From the NCBI GenBank assembly GCA_013298845.1, contig JAAFJN010000017.1:1-64000 (forward strand): a stretch of 64,000 nt of DNA. The letters are read 5' to 3'. Below are positions 8,337 to 17,638 of this stretch, piece after piece. The notes beneath the pieces are model-generated. The model saw only the letters and a program-made list of their open reading frames with translations. It ran no database searches and was not told the DNA's origin. A program made the translations under genes and the position numbers. Each line of letters starts with the position of its first letter. Position 1 is the stretch's first letter. This stretch comes from Chitinophagales bacterium. GTDB taxonomy: Bacteria; Bacteroidota; Bacteroidia; Chitinophagales; Saprospiraceae.

Positions 8337-8467
8337 CGGCGTTTTTATGCTGAGCGTCGCTTGGTTTTGTGTACCACATCAGAGGACCGTCTGGTATCTT
8401 TATGCACAAAACCTGCCGTGTCGAAGTATAGAAAAGTACCGAACCATTGTACCTGATCAAATAAATT

Positions 8468-11326
8468 ATGTCACAGTTCTCACATTACGATGCTTTTCAG
8501 CGTCGTCATATTGGCCCCGGAGAAAACGAAACGAAGGAAATGCTCAAAGCGCTCAATGTCAATACATTAGACGAGTTAATTGACCAAACTGTCCCTGATT
8601 CCATCCGAATGAAACACGAACTCAGGTTGCCTGCTCCGCTTAACGAACAGGAATACCTGCGGGAACTAAAATCCATCGCCGTAAAAAACAAGGTCTTCCG
8701 TTCTTATATCGGTATGGGATATCATGGTACTGTGACGCCGAATGTGATTTTGCGCAATGTTTTTCAAAACCCCGGATGGTACACCCAATACACGCCTTAC
8801 CAGGCCGAAATCGCGCAAGGACGCCTCGAAAGCCTGCTCAATTTCCAAACCCTCGTTAGTGACCTCACCGGATTGCCCATCGCCAACGCCAGCCTCCTCG
8901 ATGAAGGCACCGCTGCCGCCGAAGCGATGCACATGTTTTACGCCGAAAAAAACAAACGCGCCAAAGCCGGTGAAGAGGCCAACGTGTTTTTTGTTTCCAA
9001 CCAAGTGCTGCCCCAAACCCTCGATGTACTCAAAACCCGCGCTATTCCGCAAGGTATTGAGTTGGTAGTAGACAGCCCTTCCAATTTTGAATTTAGCCCC
9101 AAAACATTCGGGGTAATGTTGCAATATCCCGCTAGCACGGGTTCCGCCGACGACAACCGCGCTTTTGTAGAAAAAGCCAAAGCCCACGGCGTTTACGTAT
9201 GTGTAGCCGCTGACTTGCTTAGTTTGGCCCTGCTCAAACCACCCGGTGAATGGGGTGCCGACGTTGCCGTAGGTAATACCCAACGTTTTGGGGTGCCAAT
9301 GGGTTACGGTGGTCCACACGCCGCATTTTTTGCCTGCACCGAAGATTTTAAACGTCAAATTCCCGGTCGTATCATTGGTTTATCGGTAGATGTTCACGGC
9401 AAACCCGCCTTGCGCATGGCCTTGCAAACCCGCGAACAACACATTCGCCGCGAAAAAGCCACGTCCAATATTTGCACGGCGCAGGCTTTATTGGCCAATA
9501 TGGCGGCCATGTACGCGGTGTATCACGGCCCGGAAGGGATCAAAGCCATCGCCAGCGGTATCCATCAAATGGCCGTTGGCTTGTCAAATGCCCTCACCGC
9601 CGCCGGATTTAAACAAACCAACGCGCATTACTTCGATACCTTGCGCATCGAAATGAGTGCCGACCAGGTGGCCGATATTCGCACCAAAGCAGAAGCCCAC
9701 GGCATTAATTTCTTTTACACGAATAACGCCGTTCAAATTACCCTCGATGAAACCGTTATTGAGAGCGATTTGAACGATGTTTTGGCGGTCTTTGGGGTAA
9801 ATACAACGTTAACCAACACCAAAACCGCCGCTATTCCGGCAAATTTGGTGCGCGAAACGGAATACCTGACACATCCCATTTTTAACAGTTACCACACCGA
9901 AAGCGAAATGATGCGCTATATCAAGCGCCTCGAAAACCGCGATTTGTCGCTCATGCACTCCATGATTTCGTTGGGTTCCTGCACGATGAAACTCAACGCG
10001 GCGACCGAAATGATTCCGGTGTCTTGGGAGTCTTTCTCCAATATTCACCCGTTTGCACCCGCCAGCCAAACGGAAGGTTACGCGCAAATTATCCGCGAAT
10101 TGGAAGAATACCTTTGCGAAATTACGGGCTTCACGGCTTGTTCTTTGCAACCCAATTCCGGGGCGCAGGGCGAATACGCCGGTCTGATGGCCATTCGCGC
10201 TTATCACCTCGACCGGGGCGATACCCACCGCAACGTGGCCATTATTCCATCTTCGGCGCACGGTACCAACCCCGCCAGCGCCGTTATGGCCGGTATGGAA
10301 GTGGTGGTGGTGAACTGCGATGAACGCGGCAACATTGACGTGGAAGATTTAAAAACCAAAACCCTGCAATACGCCGACCGCCTGTCGTGCCTGATGGTGA
10401 CGTATCCATCTACCCACGGGGTGTTTGAAACGGCGATTTCGGAAATTTGTGCGTTGATTCACGAGCACGGCGGCCGCGTTTACATGGACGGCGCCAACAT
10501 GAACGCGCAGGTGGGCTTGACCAGTCCGGCCCTAATTGGCGCGGATGTATGCCACCTGAACCTGCACAAAACATTTGCCATTCCGCACGGTGGTGGTGGT
10601 CCGGGCATGGGGCCGATTTGCTGCAACGACAGCCTCGCGCCGTATTTGCCCAAACACGTATTTGCCGAAACGGGGGGCGAAAAAGGCACCACGGCCATTA
10701 GTGCCGCGCCTTGGGGCAGTGCCAGCATCCTGCTTATTTCTTACGCTTATATTCGCATGTTGGGCGCTCAGGGCGTTACCGACGCGACAAAATACGCTAT
10801 TCTGAACGCGAACTACATCAAAGCCCGTTTGGAAGGCCGTTACGATGTGTTGTACACCGGCGAAAAAGGCCGCGCCGCGCACGAATTGATCATTGATATG
10901 CGTCCGTTTAAAGCCTTCGTAAGTGCCGAAGACGTGGCCAAGCGCCTGATTGACTACGGTTTCCACGCGCCCACGTTGTCGTTCCCGGTGGCGGGTACCA
11001 TCATGATTGAACCCACGGAAAGCGAAAGTCTCGCCGAATTGGACCGCTTCTGCGATGCGTTGTTGGCCATTCGGGCGGAAATTGACGAAATTGCCGCCGG
11101 TGATTATACCCACGACAACAACGTATTGCACAACGCACCACACACGCAGGACATTATTACCGCCGATGCGTGGGATTTGCCTTATACCCGCGCCAAAGCC
11201 GCGTGGCCGCTCCCATACCTGAAACATGGTTACAAGTTTTGGGCGACGGTGGGCCGCATTGATCAGGCTTATGGTGATAAAAACCTGGTGTGTACCTGCC
11301 CACCGGTGGAAGAATACGCCAACTAA
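8468..11326 (+). CDS. gcvP: Glycine dehydrogenase (decarboxylating), P protein of glycine cleavage system
   Basis: 952 residues, the length of the fused (homodimeric) P protein. N-terminus shows the family start F..RHIGP; the first half carries the [14 protein letters not shown] and [12 protein letters not shown] blocks and the second half [15 protein letters not shown] and [18 protein letters not shown], where K701 is the PLP-binding lysine. It decarboxylates glycine and transfers the aminomethyl group to the lipoyl H protein in the cytoplasm. Next to it is a dihydrolipoyl dehydrogenase (L protein), fitting the same complex; gcvT and gcvH are not in the window. Followed by its own terminator, so the two genes are probably separate or only partly linked transcripts. 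Confidence 0.97.
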   Translation: MSQFSHYDAFQRRHIGPGENETKEMLKALNVNTLDELIDQTVPDSIRMKHELRLPAPLNEQEYLRELKSIAVKNKVFRSYIGMGYHGTVTPNVILRNVFQNPGWYTQYTPYQAEIAQGRLESLLNFQTLVSDLTGLPIANASLLDEGTAAAEAMHMFYAEKNKRAKAGEEANVFFVSNQVLPQTLDVLKTRAIPQGIELVVDSPSNFEFSPKTFGVMLQYPASTGSADDNRAFVEKAKAHGVYVCVAADLLSLALLKPPGEWGADVAVGNTQRFGVPMGYGGPHAAFFACTEDFKRQIPGRIIGLSVDVHGKPALRMALQTREQHIRREKATSNICTAQALLANMAAMYAVYHGPEGIKAIASGIHQMAVGLSNALTAAGFKQTNAHYFDTLRIEMSADQVADIRTKAEAHGINFFYTNNAVQITLDETVIESDLNDVLAVFGVNTTLTNTKTAAIPANLVRETEYLTHPIFNSYHTESEMMRYIKRLENRDLSLMHSMISLGSCTMKLNAATEMIPVSWESFSNIHPFAPASQTEGYAQIIRELEEYLCEITGFTACSLQPNSGAQGEYAGLMAIRAYHLDRGDTHRNVAIIPSSAHGTNPASAVMAGMEVVVVNCDERGNIDVEDLKTKTLQYADRLSCLMVTYPSTHGVFETAISEICALIHEHGGRVYMDGANMNAQVGLTSPALIGADVCHLNLHKTFAIPHGGGGPGMGPICCNDSLAPYLPKHVFAETGGEKGTTAISAAPWGSASILLISYAYIRMLGAQGVTDATKYAILNANYIKARLEGRYDVLYTGEKGRAAHELIIDMRPFKAFVSAEDVAKRLIDYGFHAPTLSFPVAGTIMIEPTESESLAELDRFCDALLAIRAEIDEIAAGDYTHDNNVLHNAPHTQDIITADAWDLPYTRAKAAWPLPYLKHGYKFWATVGRIDQAYGDKNLVCTCPPVEEYAN

Positions 11327-11330
11327 TGAA

Positions 11331-11375
11331 GGTTGGGTAAAATGCCTTGTTGAGCCTTTTTACCCAACCCTTTTT
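11331..11375 (+). terminator. Rho-independent terminator after gcvP
   Basis: Perfect 12-bp inverted repeat: GGTTGGGTAAAA at 11331-11342 and TTTTACCCAACC at 11358-11369, followed by CTTTTT. It begins 4 nt after the gcvP stop codon and lies 30 nt upstream of the dihydrolipoyl dehydrogenase start. Confidence 0.85.
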
Positions 11376-11406
11376 ACCATTTTTTTAAAAAATTATTTTC
11401 TAAAAC

Positions 11407-12804
11407 ATGAATTTCGACTTAATAGTTATCGGCAGCGGGCCGGGTGGTTACGTGGCTGCCATCCGCGCTTCACAGTTGGGTTTGAATACTGCTGTTATCG
11501 AACGCGAAAGCCTAGGCGGTATTTGCCTGAACTGGGGTTGTATTCCCACCAAAGCACTCCTGAAAAGTGCGCAGGTGTTCGAGTACCTCCATCACGCCGA
11601 AGACTACGGTATCAAAGTGGGTAAAGCCACCGCCGACTTCGACGCGGTAGTAAAGCGCAGCCGGGGCGTTGCCGATGGTATGAGTAAAGGGGTGCAGTTT
11701 TTGATGAAAAAAAATAAAATCACGGTGATTAATGGCAATGGCAAACTCGTCAGTGGCCCCAAAGTTGCCGTTACCGATGCCGAAGGTAAAGTAACGGAAT
11801 ACACCGCGAAACATATCATAGTTGCCACTGGTGGTCGGGCCAAACAATTGCCTAACCTGCCCATCGACGGCGAAAAAATCATCGAGTACCGCAAAGCCAT
11901 GTCGTTGGCCAAACAGCCGAAACGCATGGTTGTAGTAGGTGCCGGTGCCATTGGGGTTGAATTTGGTTATTTTTACCATACCATGGGCACCGAAGTCTCT
12001 ATCGTTGAGTTTATGGAACAGGGCCTTGTTCCCCGCGAAGACGCCGATATTTCCAAAGAATTGGCGAAATTGTACACCAAAAAAGGTATGAAAGTTTATG
12101 GTGGCTGGGCCGTTGAATCGGTAGACACGAGCGGTAAGGAAATTAAAGTACACATGAAAAACCGCAAAGACGGTGCCACTGAAACCATCGTTTGTGACGT
12201 GGTACTCAGTGCCGCCGGGGTAACGCCGAACACCGAAAATATCGGTCTGGAAGACTTAGGTATTGTGGTAGATCGCGGCTTTATCAAAGTGGACGACTAT
12301 TACCAAACTAACGTTCCGGGCGTGTACGCCATCGGTGATGTATTGGCTACGCAGGCACTCGCGCACGTTGCCAGCGCCGAGGGCATTACGTGCGTGGAAA
12401 AAATTGCGGGTCACCACCCCGAAAAAATTGACTACAACAATATCCCGGGTTGCACATATTGCGTTCCCGAAATTGCTTCCGTGGGCTACACCGAACAGGC
12501 AGCCAAAGAAGCAGGTTACGAGGTATTGGTGGGTAAGTTTCCGTTTACGGCCAGCGGCAAAGCCAAGGCATCCGGCCATTCGGAGGGTTTTGTAAAGGTT
12601 ATTTTTGACAAAAAATACGGCGAATGGCTCGGTGCGCACATGATCGGTGCCAACGTAACCGAAATGATCGCCGAAGTGGTGGTAGCGCGTAAACTCGAAA
12701 CCACGGGCCACGAAATTATCAAATCCATTCACCCCCACCCTACCATGAGCGAAGCCGTGATGGAAGCGGCGGCAGCGGCGTACGGTGAGGTGATTCACTT
12801 GTAG
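11407..12804 (+). CDS. lpdA: Dihydrolipoyl dehydrogenase (E3 / L protein)
   Basis: 465 residues. FAD-binding GSGPGGYVAAIRA at the N-terminus, redox-active disulfide in GGICLNWGCIPTK (C40, C45), a second dinucleotide motif GAGAIGVEFGYFY for NAD, the FAD-contacting AIGDV box, and the C-terminal dimer-interface catalytic pair in HPHPTMSE (H444, E449). It reoxidises dihydrolipoamide on the glycine cleavage H protein and 2-oxoacid dehydrogenase complexes. Adjacency to gcvP points to glycine cleavage as at least one use. Flanked on both sides by strong terminators. Confidence 0.96.
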   Translation: MNFDLIVIGSGPGGYVAAIRASQLGLNTAVIERESLGGICLNWGCIPTKALLKSAQVFEYLHHAEDYGIKVGKATADFDAVVKRSRGVADGMSKGVQFLMKKNKITVINGNGKLVSGPKVAVTDAEGKVTEYTAKHIIVATGGRAKQLPNLPIDGEKIIEYRKAMSLAKQPKRMVVVGAGAIGVEFGYFYHTMGTEVSIVEFMEQGLVPREDADISKELAKLYTKKGMKVYGGWAVESVDTSGKEIKVHMKNRKDGATETIVCDVVLSAAGVTPNTENIGLEDLGIVVDRGFIKVDDYYQTNVPGVYAIGDVLATQALAHVASAEGITCVEKIAGHHPEKIDYNNIPGCTYCVPEIASVGYTEQAAKEAGYEVLVGKFPFTASGKAKASGHSEGFVKVIFDKKYGEWLGAHMIGANVTEMIAEVVVARKLETTGHEIIKSIHPHPTMSEAVMEAAAAAYGEVIHL

Positions 12805-12822
12805 GGATTTAATTTATATGGG

Positions 12823-12860
12823 AAAGGGCATCGTTCTTTAGGGAGCGATGCCCTTTTTTT
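12823..12860 (+). terminator. Rho-independent terminator after lpdA
   Basis: 11-bp stem AAAGGGCATCG (12823-12833) / CGATGCCCTTT (12846-12856), running into a continuous T-run to 12860. Located between the convergent lpdA and VOC genes; the A-run on the other side may also allow use from the minus strand. Confidence 0.9.
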
Positions 12861-12873
12861 GTTTTGGGACTAA

Positions 12874-13239
12874 TTATCCCATTGAATGGAACCCCACCTT
12901 GTTTCCTTCTGTGTCGATAAAAAGTGCAATAAAGCCGTTGCCACCAATAGCCGTTTTCGGCAGAATAACTGTTCCACCGGCACTTTCTACTCTGCCCAAT
13001 GGAACAGAAAGGTCGTTTCCGCCATCTAAGTAAACAGTGGTGCCGGTCGTTGCAGGAACAAAATTTTCACCGATAGCAATTGCTCCGCCAAATGCGCCAT
13101 TTTCTGAATCAGACGGTAGGTATGCATATTGCCTATTTGGGTCGTCATGAATTTGAGCGTTTAACACTGTGGCATAAAATGCTTTTGCTCTAGCGAAATC
13201 TGTTGCAGGGATTTCGAACCAATTTAGAGTACTTACCAT
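12874..13239 (-). CDS. VOC family protein (glyoxalase-like)
   Basis: 121 residues. The sequence follows the single-domain VOC pattern: NWFEIPATDFARAKAFYATV at the N-terminus, YLPSDSENGAFGGAIA, a strand TTVYLDGG, and a C-terminal metal-side strand IALFIDTEGNKVGFHSMG. Probably a cytoplasmic small-molecule-binding or glyoxalase-like enzyme; substrate not evident. Divergently transcribed from an HxlR-type regulator across a 99-nt intergenic region, the classic arrangement for an HxlR regulator controlling its neighbour. Confidence 0.85.
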   Translation of the reverse strand: MVSTLNWFEIPATDFARAKAFYATVLNAQIHDDPNRQYAYLPSDSENGAFGGAIAIGENFVPATTGTTVYLDGGNDLSVPLGRVESAGGTVILPKTAIGGNGFIALFIDTEGNKVGFHSMG

Positions 13240-13270
13240 GTTTGTTGAGATTTTTGTGAATAGTATTGTT

Positions 13271-13278
13271 TAACTTTG
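13271..13278 (+). promoter_or_regulatory. -7 element in the VOC/HxlR divergent region
   Basis: TAACTTTG matches TAnnTTTG and points toward the HxlR gene (ATG at 13339). A clean -33 TTTG at the standard spacing is lacking (nearest TTTG at 13253-13256, 14 nt away), so this is a weak promoter or one needing an activator. Confidence 0.4.
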
Positions 13279-13338
13279 TACCGCAAAAGTCCCATGTAAT
13301 ATTGAAACAAGCAAGTAGGACATTTAAACAAAGTAAGT

Positions 13339-13728
13339 ATGAAAAACAATACTAAAATTGATAATCAAGAAGTTAGAAACAAAAAAAGTTTTGTTTTTGA
13401 TGAAGAATCCTGCCCGGTAACTGCAACCATGCAAGTTTTAGGTGGGAAATGGAAAGTAATTTTAATTAATGCTATCTACCATACCTCTCCGGCAAGGTTT
13501 GGGGAATTGAAAAGAAGTGTAGTAGGCATTACTCAATCAATGCTGACTCAGCAGTTGAGAGAATTAGAAGATGATGGGTTAATCAGCCGGAAAATTTACG
13601 CTGAAATCCCACCAAGGGTTGAATACACATTAACCGAGTTTGGGCTTACGTTGGCGCCAATAATGCAATCTATGGCTAAGTGGGGAGAAGAGTATAGAAT
13701 AAAAAAGCAAAAGGTATCCATTTATTGA
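13339..13728 (+). CDS. HxlR-family winged-helix transcriptional regulator
   Basis: 129 residues. The HxlR core is clear: CPVTATMQVLGGKWKVILIN (with the characteristic cysteine, here C25, before helix 1), ARFGELKRSVVGITQSMLTQ (recognition region), REL..DGLI.R..Y.E.PPRVEYTLTEFG (wing) and a C-terminal dimerisation helix. HxlR regulators often sense electrophiles or oxidants through the conserved Cys. Divergent from a VOC gene that it probably regulates. More AT-rich than the gcvP-lpdA block upstream. The 3' end overlaps the tail of the convergent LamG lipoprotein gene by 7 nt. Confidence 0.9.
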   Translation: MKNNTKIDNQEVRNKKSFVFDEESCPVTATMQVLGGKWKVILINAIYHTSPARFGELKRSVVGITQSMLTQQLRELEDDGLISRKIYAEIPPRVEYTLTEFGLTLAPIMQSMAKWGEEYRIKKQKVSIY

Positions 13729-14492
13729 CAACATGCTTCTAACTTAAACAATTCGGTGATTTCCGATGGCGACAACGCTCTCTTATAAATCAAAATATCG
13801 TCAATTTTTCCGGTGTAATAGCGCCCAATAAACATATCTCCAATATCTTGAGCAATGTGCAGATTGGAACAATTAGCGTCCCCGGTTGCTTCTTCATCCA
13901 AATTTCCGTTGAAATAGATTTTATAATTATCGCCACTTTTGGTTGCTACAACGTGGTACCAAGTGCCTATTGCGCCCCCGCCAGCACATCCAATCCCCGA
14001 TGCCGGGTTGGCCCAAACGGAGTTATTGTGCCCAAAAACGGCTCTTCTACAGTCGTATAAACCAACTGACCACTCTCCCCTTCGGTCGGGGCATCTTCTG
14101 GTATCTCCTCGACCAAGTAAAACTTCTACGCCCCCTCCACTGATGGTTGAATCCATTGGTTGATACCAAAGGGATACTGAAAATTCATCTAGACCATTTA
14201 AGAAATTAGAATTAGTGGTGGTTAGAAATTCTTCGTTGGTTTGCGAATTATCAAATTGGAAGGCACAATTGGGGTTTCCGTTTCTATCGGTTGATGGAAT
14301 AGCACTCGTTGGATTTGTAACGTTATTCAAATTTGAAGACTCATCATTAAGGCTCCCGCCGTTGAATGGATAAAAGGCGATTACACCATTTTGAAGATTT
14401 GTTGGTAAGCAATCAACTTTGAATTTGTCTTTATCTTGGCAACTGAAGATCCCGATGGCCAAGGTTAAAAAGAGGAGTTTTTTGATTTTCAT
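13722..14492 (-). CDS. LamG/concanavalin-like domain lipoprotein
   Basis: 256 residues from the ATG at 14492 (MKIKKLLFLTLAIG); the longer frame to 14570 adds a second hydrophobic run before this Met and is unlikely. The signal peptide ends in a lipobox (IGIFSC), so it should be a lipoprotein. Residues about 35-240 form a LamG jelly roll: GVIAFYPFNGGSLNDESSNL, FSVSLWYQPMDS, WYHVVATKSGDNYKIYFNG and DDILIYKRALSPSEITELF are hallmarks of the LamG_3 group. Ligand unknown, probably carbohydrate or surface contact. Overlaps the convergent HxlR gene by 7 nt. Locally AT-rich. Confidence 0.8.
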   Translation of the reverse strand: MKIKKLLFLTLAIGIFSCQDKDKFKVDCLPTNLQNGVIAFYPFNGGSLNDESSNLNNVTNPTSAIPSTDRNGNPNCAFQFDNSQTNEEFLTTTNSNFLNGLDEFSVSLWYQPMDSTISGGGVEVLLGRGDTRRCPDRRGEWSVGLYDCRRAVFGHNNSVWANPASGIGCAGGGAIGTWYHVVATKSGDNYKIYFNGNLDEEATGDANCSNLHIAQDIGDMFIGRYYTGKIDDILIYKRALSPSEITELFKLEACCQ

Positions 14493-14617
14493 ATTTTGAT
14501 ATTTTATTTTCTTGTGAAGGAGGGTTACACCAACCGGCATTACAAATAGCAAATAATTTTTGATGTGCAAATATACCGGATGTTTTTAAATTTCCCAAAG
14601 GGTTATCATCAACTATT

Positions 14618-15266
14618 TCATTTAATCTCTATTTTTTGACCAAGAAATATCGGTTCTTTATGCAGTATAAAATCAATAAACATGTTGACGCGTGCAAAAC
14701 GCTCCCGGAGTTTTGTTTTAAAGCCCATGTACGCATCGACGTCTTTTGCGTTAAATCCGATGGCGTTTAACCCTAATCTATTCGCAATGAAAATGGCGCG
14801 TTTATTGTGGAATTCTTGCGAAATAATGGTAAAATTATCCTGTCCGAAAATTTGCTTCAATCTTATTACCGAGTCATAAGTCCTAAAACCGGCATAATCC
14901 AAAATGATTAAACTATCCGGAATACCTAACTTTACCAATTCCGTTTTTCATATCGAGTGGCTCATTGTAATCGTCGCTACTATGATCGCCGCTAATCACA
15001 ATATACCTGATTTTTTGTGCACTCAACAACTCAACCGCTGCGGAAATTCGATGGTAAAAATACCCATTTAATTCACCAGACCTCAATAGTTTAGAGGTGC
15101 CTAACAACAATCCAACTTTATTATATGGAATGGCACGCACGTCATTATACACCAGATTTTCGGTCGTTTTTTCAACTTTGGAATGGGCAAACCAAATCGA
15201 AAAAATCAGCATCGCGGAAAAGGTAAACCAAACCACCCTTTTTAGTTTTGTAAGTTTGTAAATCAT
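14618..15266 (-). pseudogene. SanA/YdcF-like (DUF218) membrane protein, frameshifted
   Basis: Two overlapping frames together make one SanA/YdcF-like protein. The 5' frame (15266 to 14913) has a membrane anchor, VGLLLGTSK, HRISAAVELLSAQKIRYIVI, SGDHSSDDYNEPLDMKNG; the 3' frame (from about 14938 to 14618) continues with LVKLGIPDSLIILDYAGFRT, YDSVIRLKQIFGQ, IANRLGLNAIGFNAKDV. Family members have these as one chain (GD.S...YNEP..MK..L...G.P...I..DYAGFRT..S). Removing one base from the A5 run (T5 at 14944-14948 on the plus strand) would restore ...DMKTELVKLGIPD... . Either a real +1 mutation or a homopolymer sequencing error. SanA-type proteins are linked to envelope barrier functions. Confidence 0.8.
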
Positions 15267-15298
15267 TTGTTTTGCGTGGTGTTTTATGCTACTATTTT

Positions 15299-16198
15299 TT
15301 AACCAATATTTTTATTGTTTTCATACTCGTTGTGAATACGCATAATGAAATAACTAAACAAAACCGCGCCCAAAATTAAGGCATTATTTACAATTCCGTC
15401 CACCGAAAAGGAGATTTTGATTAAGATTGTAGAAATAATGAACCCCGAATTTCGGATAATTTTATGAAATTCATCCGAGTAGAAAAACGAAAACAAGAGT
15501 AATAGTACATCCACGGTGATCAAAACCGTGAAAAACTCATCAAAAAACACGTTGTTGATGTTTTTAAAGGCAATAATGCCATTTCGATAATCCCGGATGG
15601 TTTCGGTAGTCCAGTGAAAAAAGGAATAAAATGCCAACGCCACTAATACGGGTACCAACACAACGGCAATCGCTTTTTTTAAGCGCACAAACCGAACGAT
15701 TTTTTTCAGTTCGTGATCGGGCAGTTTTTTTTCGGAATGGTCGTCGCTAACACTGTTTTTGTAAAATAAATAAATGAGCAAAAACAAAATGAGCGAAGTG
15801 GCAACATCGTACGTGAACTGAAGATCGTTGGGGTTTTGAAACCAGTTGGTATTTAACTCAAGGTTGGCAATATCCTTGAATATTCGACGGATCACAATCA
15901 GGGTGATGATTTCAAATTGTTTGCCGATATACGTCGTGATTGACTTTGGCAAAAAATACACCAACAAATACACCTCGTACACCAGGATAAACGAAAATGG
16001 GGTGTAAATGGCCGCAATTGGGTTTTTGACCAATTTGGAATCTACCTGCAAGACACCTTGATGCACCAAAACGATGACCAATAAATGAAGGATATAACTG
16101 ACAATGGCGACGCCCAAGATAATCCTTTCGCTTCGCTCCTTGGTTTTGCCGGACAGCAAATATTCCGAAATCGCGCTGACTACATTTTTTATGTTCAA
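15299..16198 (-). CDS. Multi-pass membrane protein of unknown function
   Basis: 299 residues with about seven hydrophobic segments (roughly 27-47, 62-82, 92-108, 130-147, 173-193, 217-237 and 250-285) separated by charged loops, including a Lys/Asp-rich cytoplasmic loop around 150-175. I do not recognise the family and see no catalytic motif. It lies 32 nt upstream of the frameshifted SanA/YdcF-like gene on the same strand, so the two were probably co-transcribed. The region is AT-richer than the gcvP and gcvP-like housekeeping segments. Confidence 0.65.
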   Translation of the reverse strand: MNIKNVVSAISEYLLSGKTKERSERIILGVAIVSYILHLLVIVLVHQGVLQVDSKLVKNPIAAIYTPFSFILVYEVYLLVYFLPKSITTYIGKQFEIITLIVIRRIFKDIANLELNTNWFQNPNDLQFTYDVATSLILFLLIYLFYKNSVSDDHSEKKLPDHELKKIVRFVRLKKAIAVVLVPVLVALAFYSFFHWTTETIRDYRNGIIAFKNINNVFFDEFFTVLITVDVLLLLFSFFYSDEFHKIIRNSGFIISTILIKISFSVDGIVNNALILGAVLFSYFIMRIHNEYENNKNIG

Positions 16199-16199
16199 T

Positions 16200-16581
16200 G
16201 GTGGACCCGTTTAAAAAAAGTTTCAAAATGCGCACCCCGAATTCGTGAACTGCTTTGGCTATTTCAAAGTGGTTATCACCGATCAACGTTAAGTACTTAT
16301 TTCAAACCAATAAATTCGGTACATAGTTTAGTTTTGGTTAAAGAATAACTTTGCGCAAAAGCAATTTCCTCTTTTTTGGGGTCGCCGTTTTGAGCGATAA
16401 GGTAACAGGCGTAACGGGTAAGCATATAATCCTCGACTTCGCGCTTAGCCCCACTGCCTAGTTTGACCATTTTCGTGACCTCACGAAAATGGTCATCCAC
16501 ATTGAGCCGCTGTGTTTTACACGATTCCACCGCACGGTTTATAGCAACCACGAAGTTTTCCCACCTACAAAACTTTATCAC
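16200..16581 (-). pseudogene. dinD-like (BRO/KilA-type) gene remnant
   Basis: The frame 16581-16297 encodes RWENFVVAINRAVESC, VDDHFREVTKMVKLGSGAKR and MLTRYACYLIAQNGDPKKEE followed by IAFAQSY, which is the conserved core of DNA-damage-inducible protein D. It begins at a GTG right after an in-frame TAG (N-terminus missing) and loses family similarity after FAQSY. A neighbouring frame downstream (about 16286-16200) reads LIGDNHFEIAKAVHEF, which may be a displaced C-terminal piece. The family is usually around 270-290 residues, so only about one third survives. A decayed SOS-linked or mobile-element-borne gene, overlapping the 5' region of the deacetylase locus. Confidence 0.7.
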
Positions 16582-16582
16582 C

Positions 16583-16590
16583 TACATTTG
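16583..16590 (+). promoter_or_regulatory. -7 element directly before the deacetylase start
   Basis: TACATTTG matches TAnnTTTG and ends only 4 nt before the ATG at 16595. If used, the transcript would be leaderless or start inside the first codons. No good -33 TTTG is present. Low confidence. Confidence 0.3.
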
Positions 16591-16594
16591 CCCC

Positions 16595-17608
16595 ATGTTC
16601 ACCTGGTCCAGCCTTTCCGCCAAAATCGCCCAACGCGTCTCGCTGTGGTCCAACGATGCCTTTTTTGCCCTGGGCTGGCGGCAAATGCGTTCGGTGTTGT
16701 CGGGGCCGGGGCAACGGATTTTGGTTTATCACGGTTTGGATCAACGGGGCGAAACGGCCCTAAACGGTCGGTTCCTTTCCGCCGCCCGCTTTGAGGAACA
16801 GGTGCGTTTTTTGTCCGAAAATGCGCAAATTGTTGCTTTGTCCGATTATTTTTCCGGGAATTTTGATCAAAACCAGTTTGCCGTGGCCATTACCTTCGAC
16901 GATGGCCACCGGAACAACCGGCAATACGCGGTGCCGATTTTGGACAAATACGCGGCTCCCGCTACCTTTTTCCTGACTTCCGCCGCTGGGCGCGGTGCCG
17001 AATGGCTTTGGATGGATTTTTTGGACGTGGCCACTCGGCTGGCACCGGCAACGATTGAAATTGGTGGTCGGCAGTTTACCAAAAAAACGTGGCGGCATAC
17101 TCAGTATTTCGCGGACGGAAATGGCCGCAAACTGGTGGATTGGGCGCGGTACTCACCCTGGTCGTTTGTGCAGGCGATGGAAACGGCTTTGCTTGACGCG
17201 GGTGCCTGGAGCGGTGCCGAACACTGGGCGACGTATTGGCAATTGCTGGCCCCCGCCGAAATCCGGGAAATGGCCGCCAATCCGCGGGTGACCATTGGCG
17301 CGCACGGGCATACCCACCAGGATTTGGCGTACCTTTCACCCGAAGCCGCTGGTCTTGAATTGCAGCATTGCAAAGATTTTTTGGAAAAAACCACCGGGCA
17401 ACCCGTATCAGCACTCGCCTATCCGTTTGGTACGTACACGCGGCAATTGGTGGAAACGGCCGCGCAAATGGGCTTTTCGCAACAATTGGCCCTCGATTTT
17501 TTATTTCCCGAAGACCATACTGATCATCGTTTGCGCGAACGCATGTGCATGAACCCCTTTATTTCCGACGGAAACCAGTGGTTGGCCGTTAAAAAAGGAC
17601 AATACTAA
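16595..17608 (+). CDS. Polysaccharide deacetylase (NodB-type, CE4) family protein
   Basis: 337 residues; start at 16595 (MFTWSSLSAK), since the longer frame from 16463 covers the dinD remnant. The NodB core is visible: ILVYHGLD, AITFDDGHRNN (catalytic/metal Asp at D102-D103), APATFFLTS and GAHGHTHQDL with the HxxxH metal pair (H237, H241), then YPFGTY. No signal peptide is obvious, so it may act on a cytoplasmic or lipid-linked glycan precursor. Followed 30 nt later by a GNAT-like gene and, convergently, a GT9 gene, consistent with surface glycan assembly. Confidence 0.88.
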   Translation: MFTWSSLSAKIAQRVSLWSNDAFFALGWRQMRSVLSGPGQRILVYHGLDQRGETALNGRFLSAARFEEQVRFLSENAQIVALSDYFSGNFDQNQFAVAITFDDGHRNNRQYAVPILDKYAAPATFFLTSAAGRGAEWLWMDFLDVATRLAPATIEIGGRQFTKKTWRHTQYFADGNGRKLVDWARYSPWSFVQAMETALLDAGAWSGAEHWATYWQLLAPAEIREMAANPRVTIGAHGHTHQDLAYLSPEAAGLELQHCKDFLEKTTGQPVSALAYPFGTYTRQLVETAAQMGFSQQLALDFLFPEDHTDHRLRERMCMNPFISDGNQWLAVKKGQY

Positions 17609-17638
17609 ACTTCGACTCGCACCAGTATAAACAGAGCA

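Noticed and set aside
8337-8467. Glycine riboswitch in the gcvP leader
   Set aside because: The leader is long enough (about 125 nt) and the gene fits, but I could not find the paired-aptamer P1-P3 architecture or the conserved GGAGAG/CCGAAG-like elements; not claimed.
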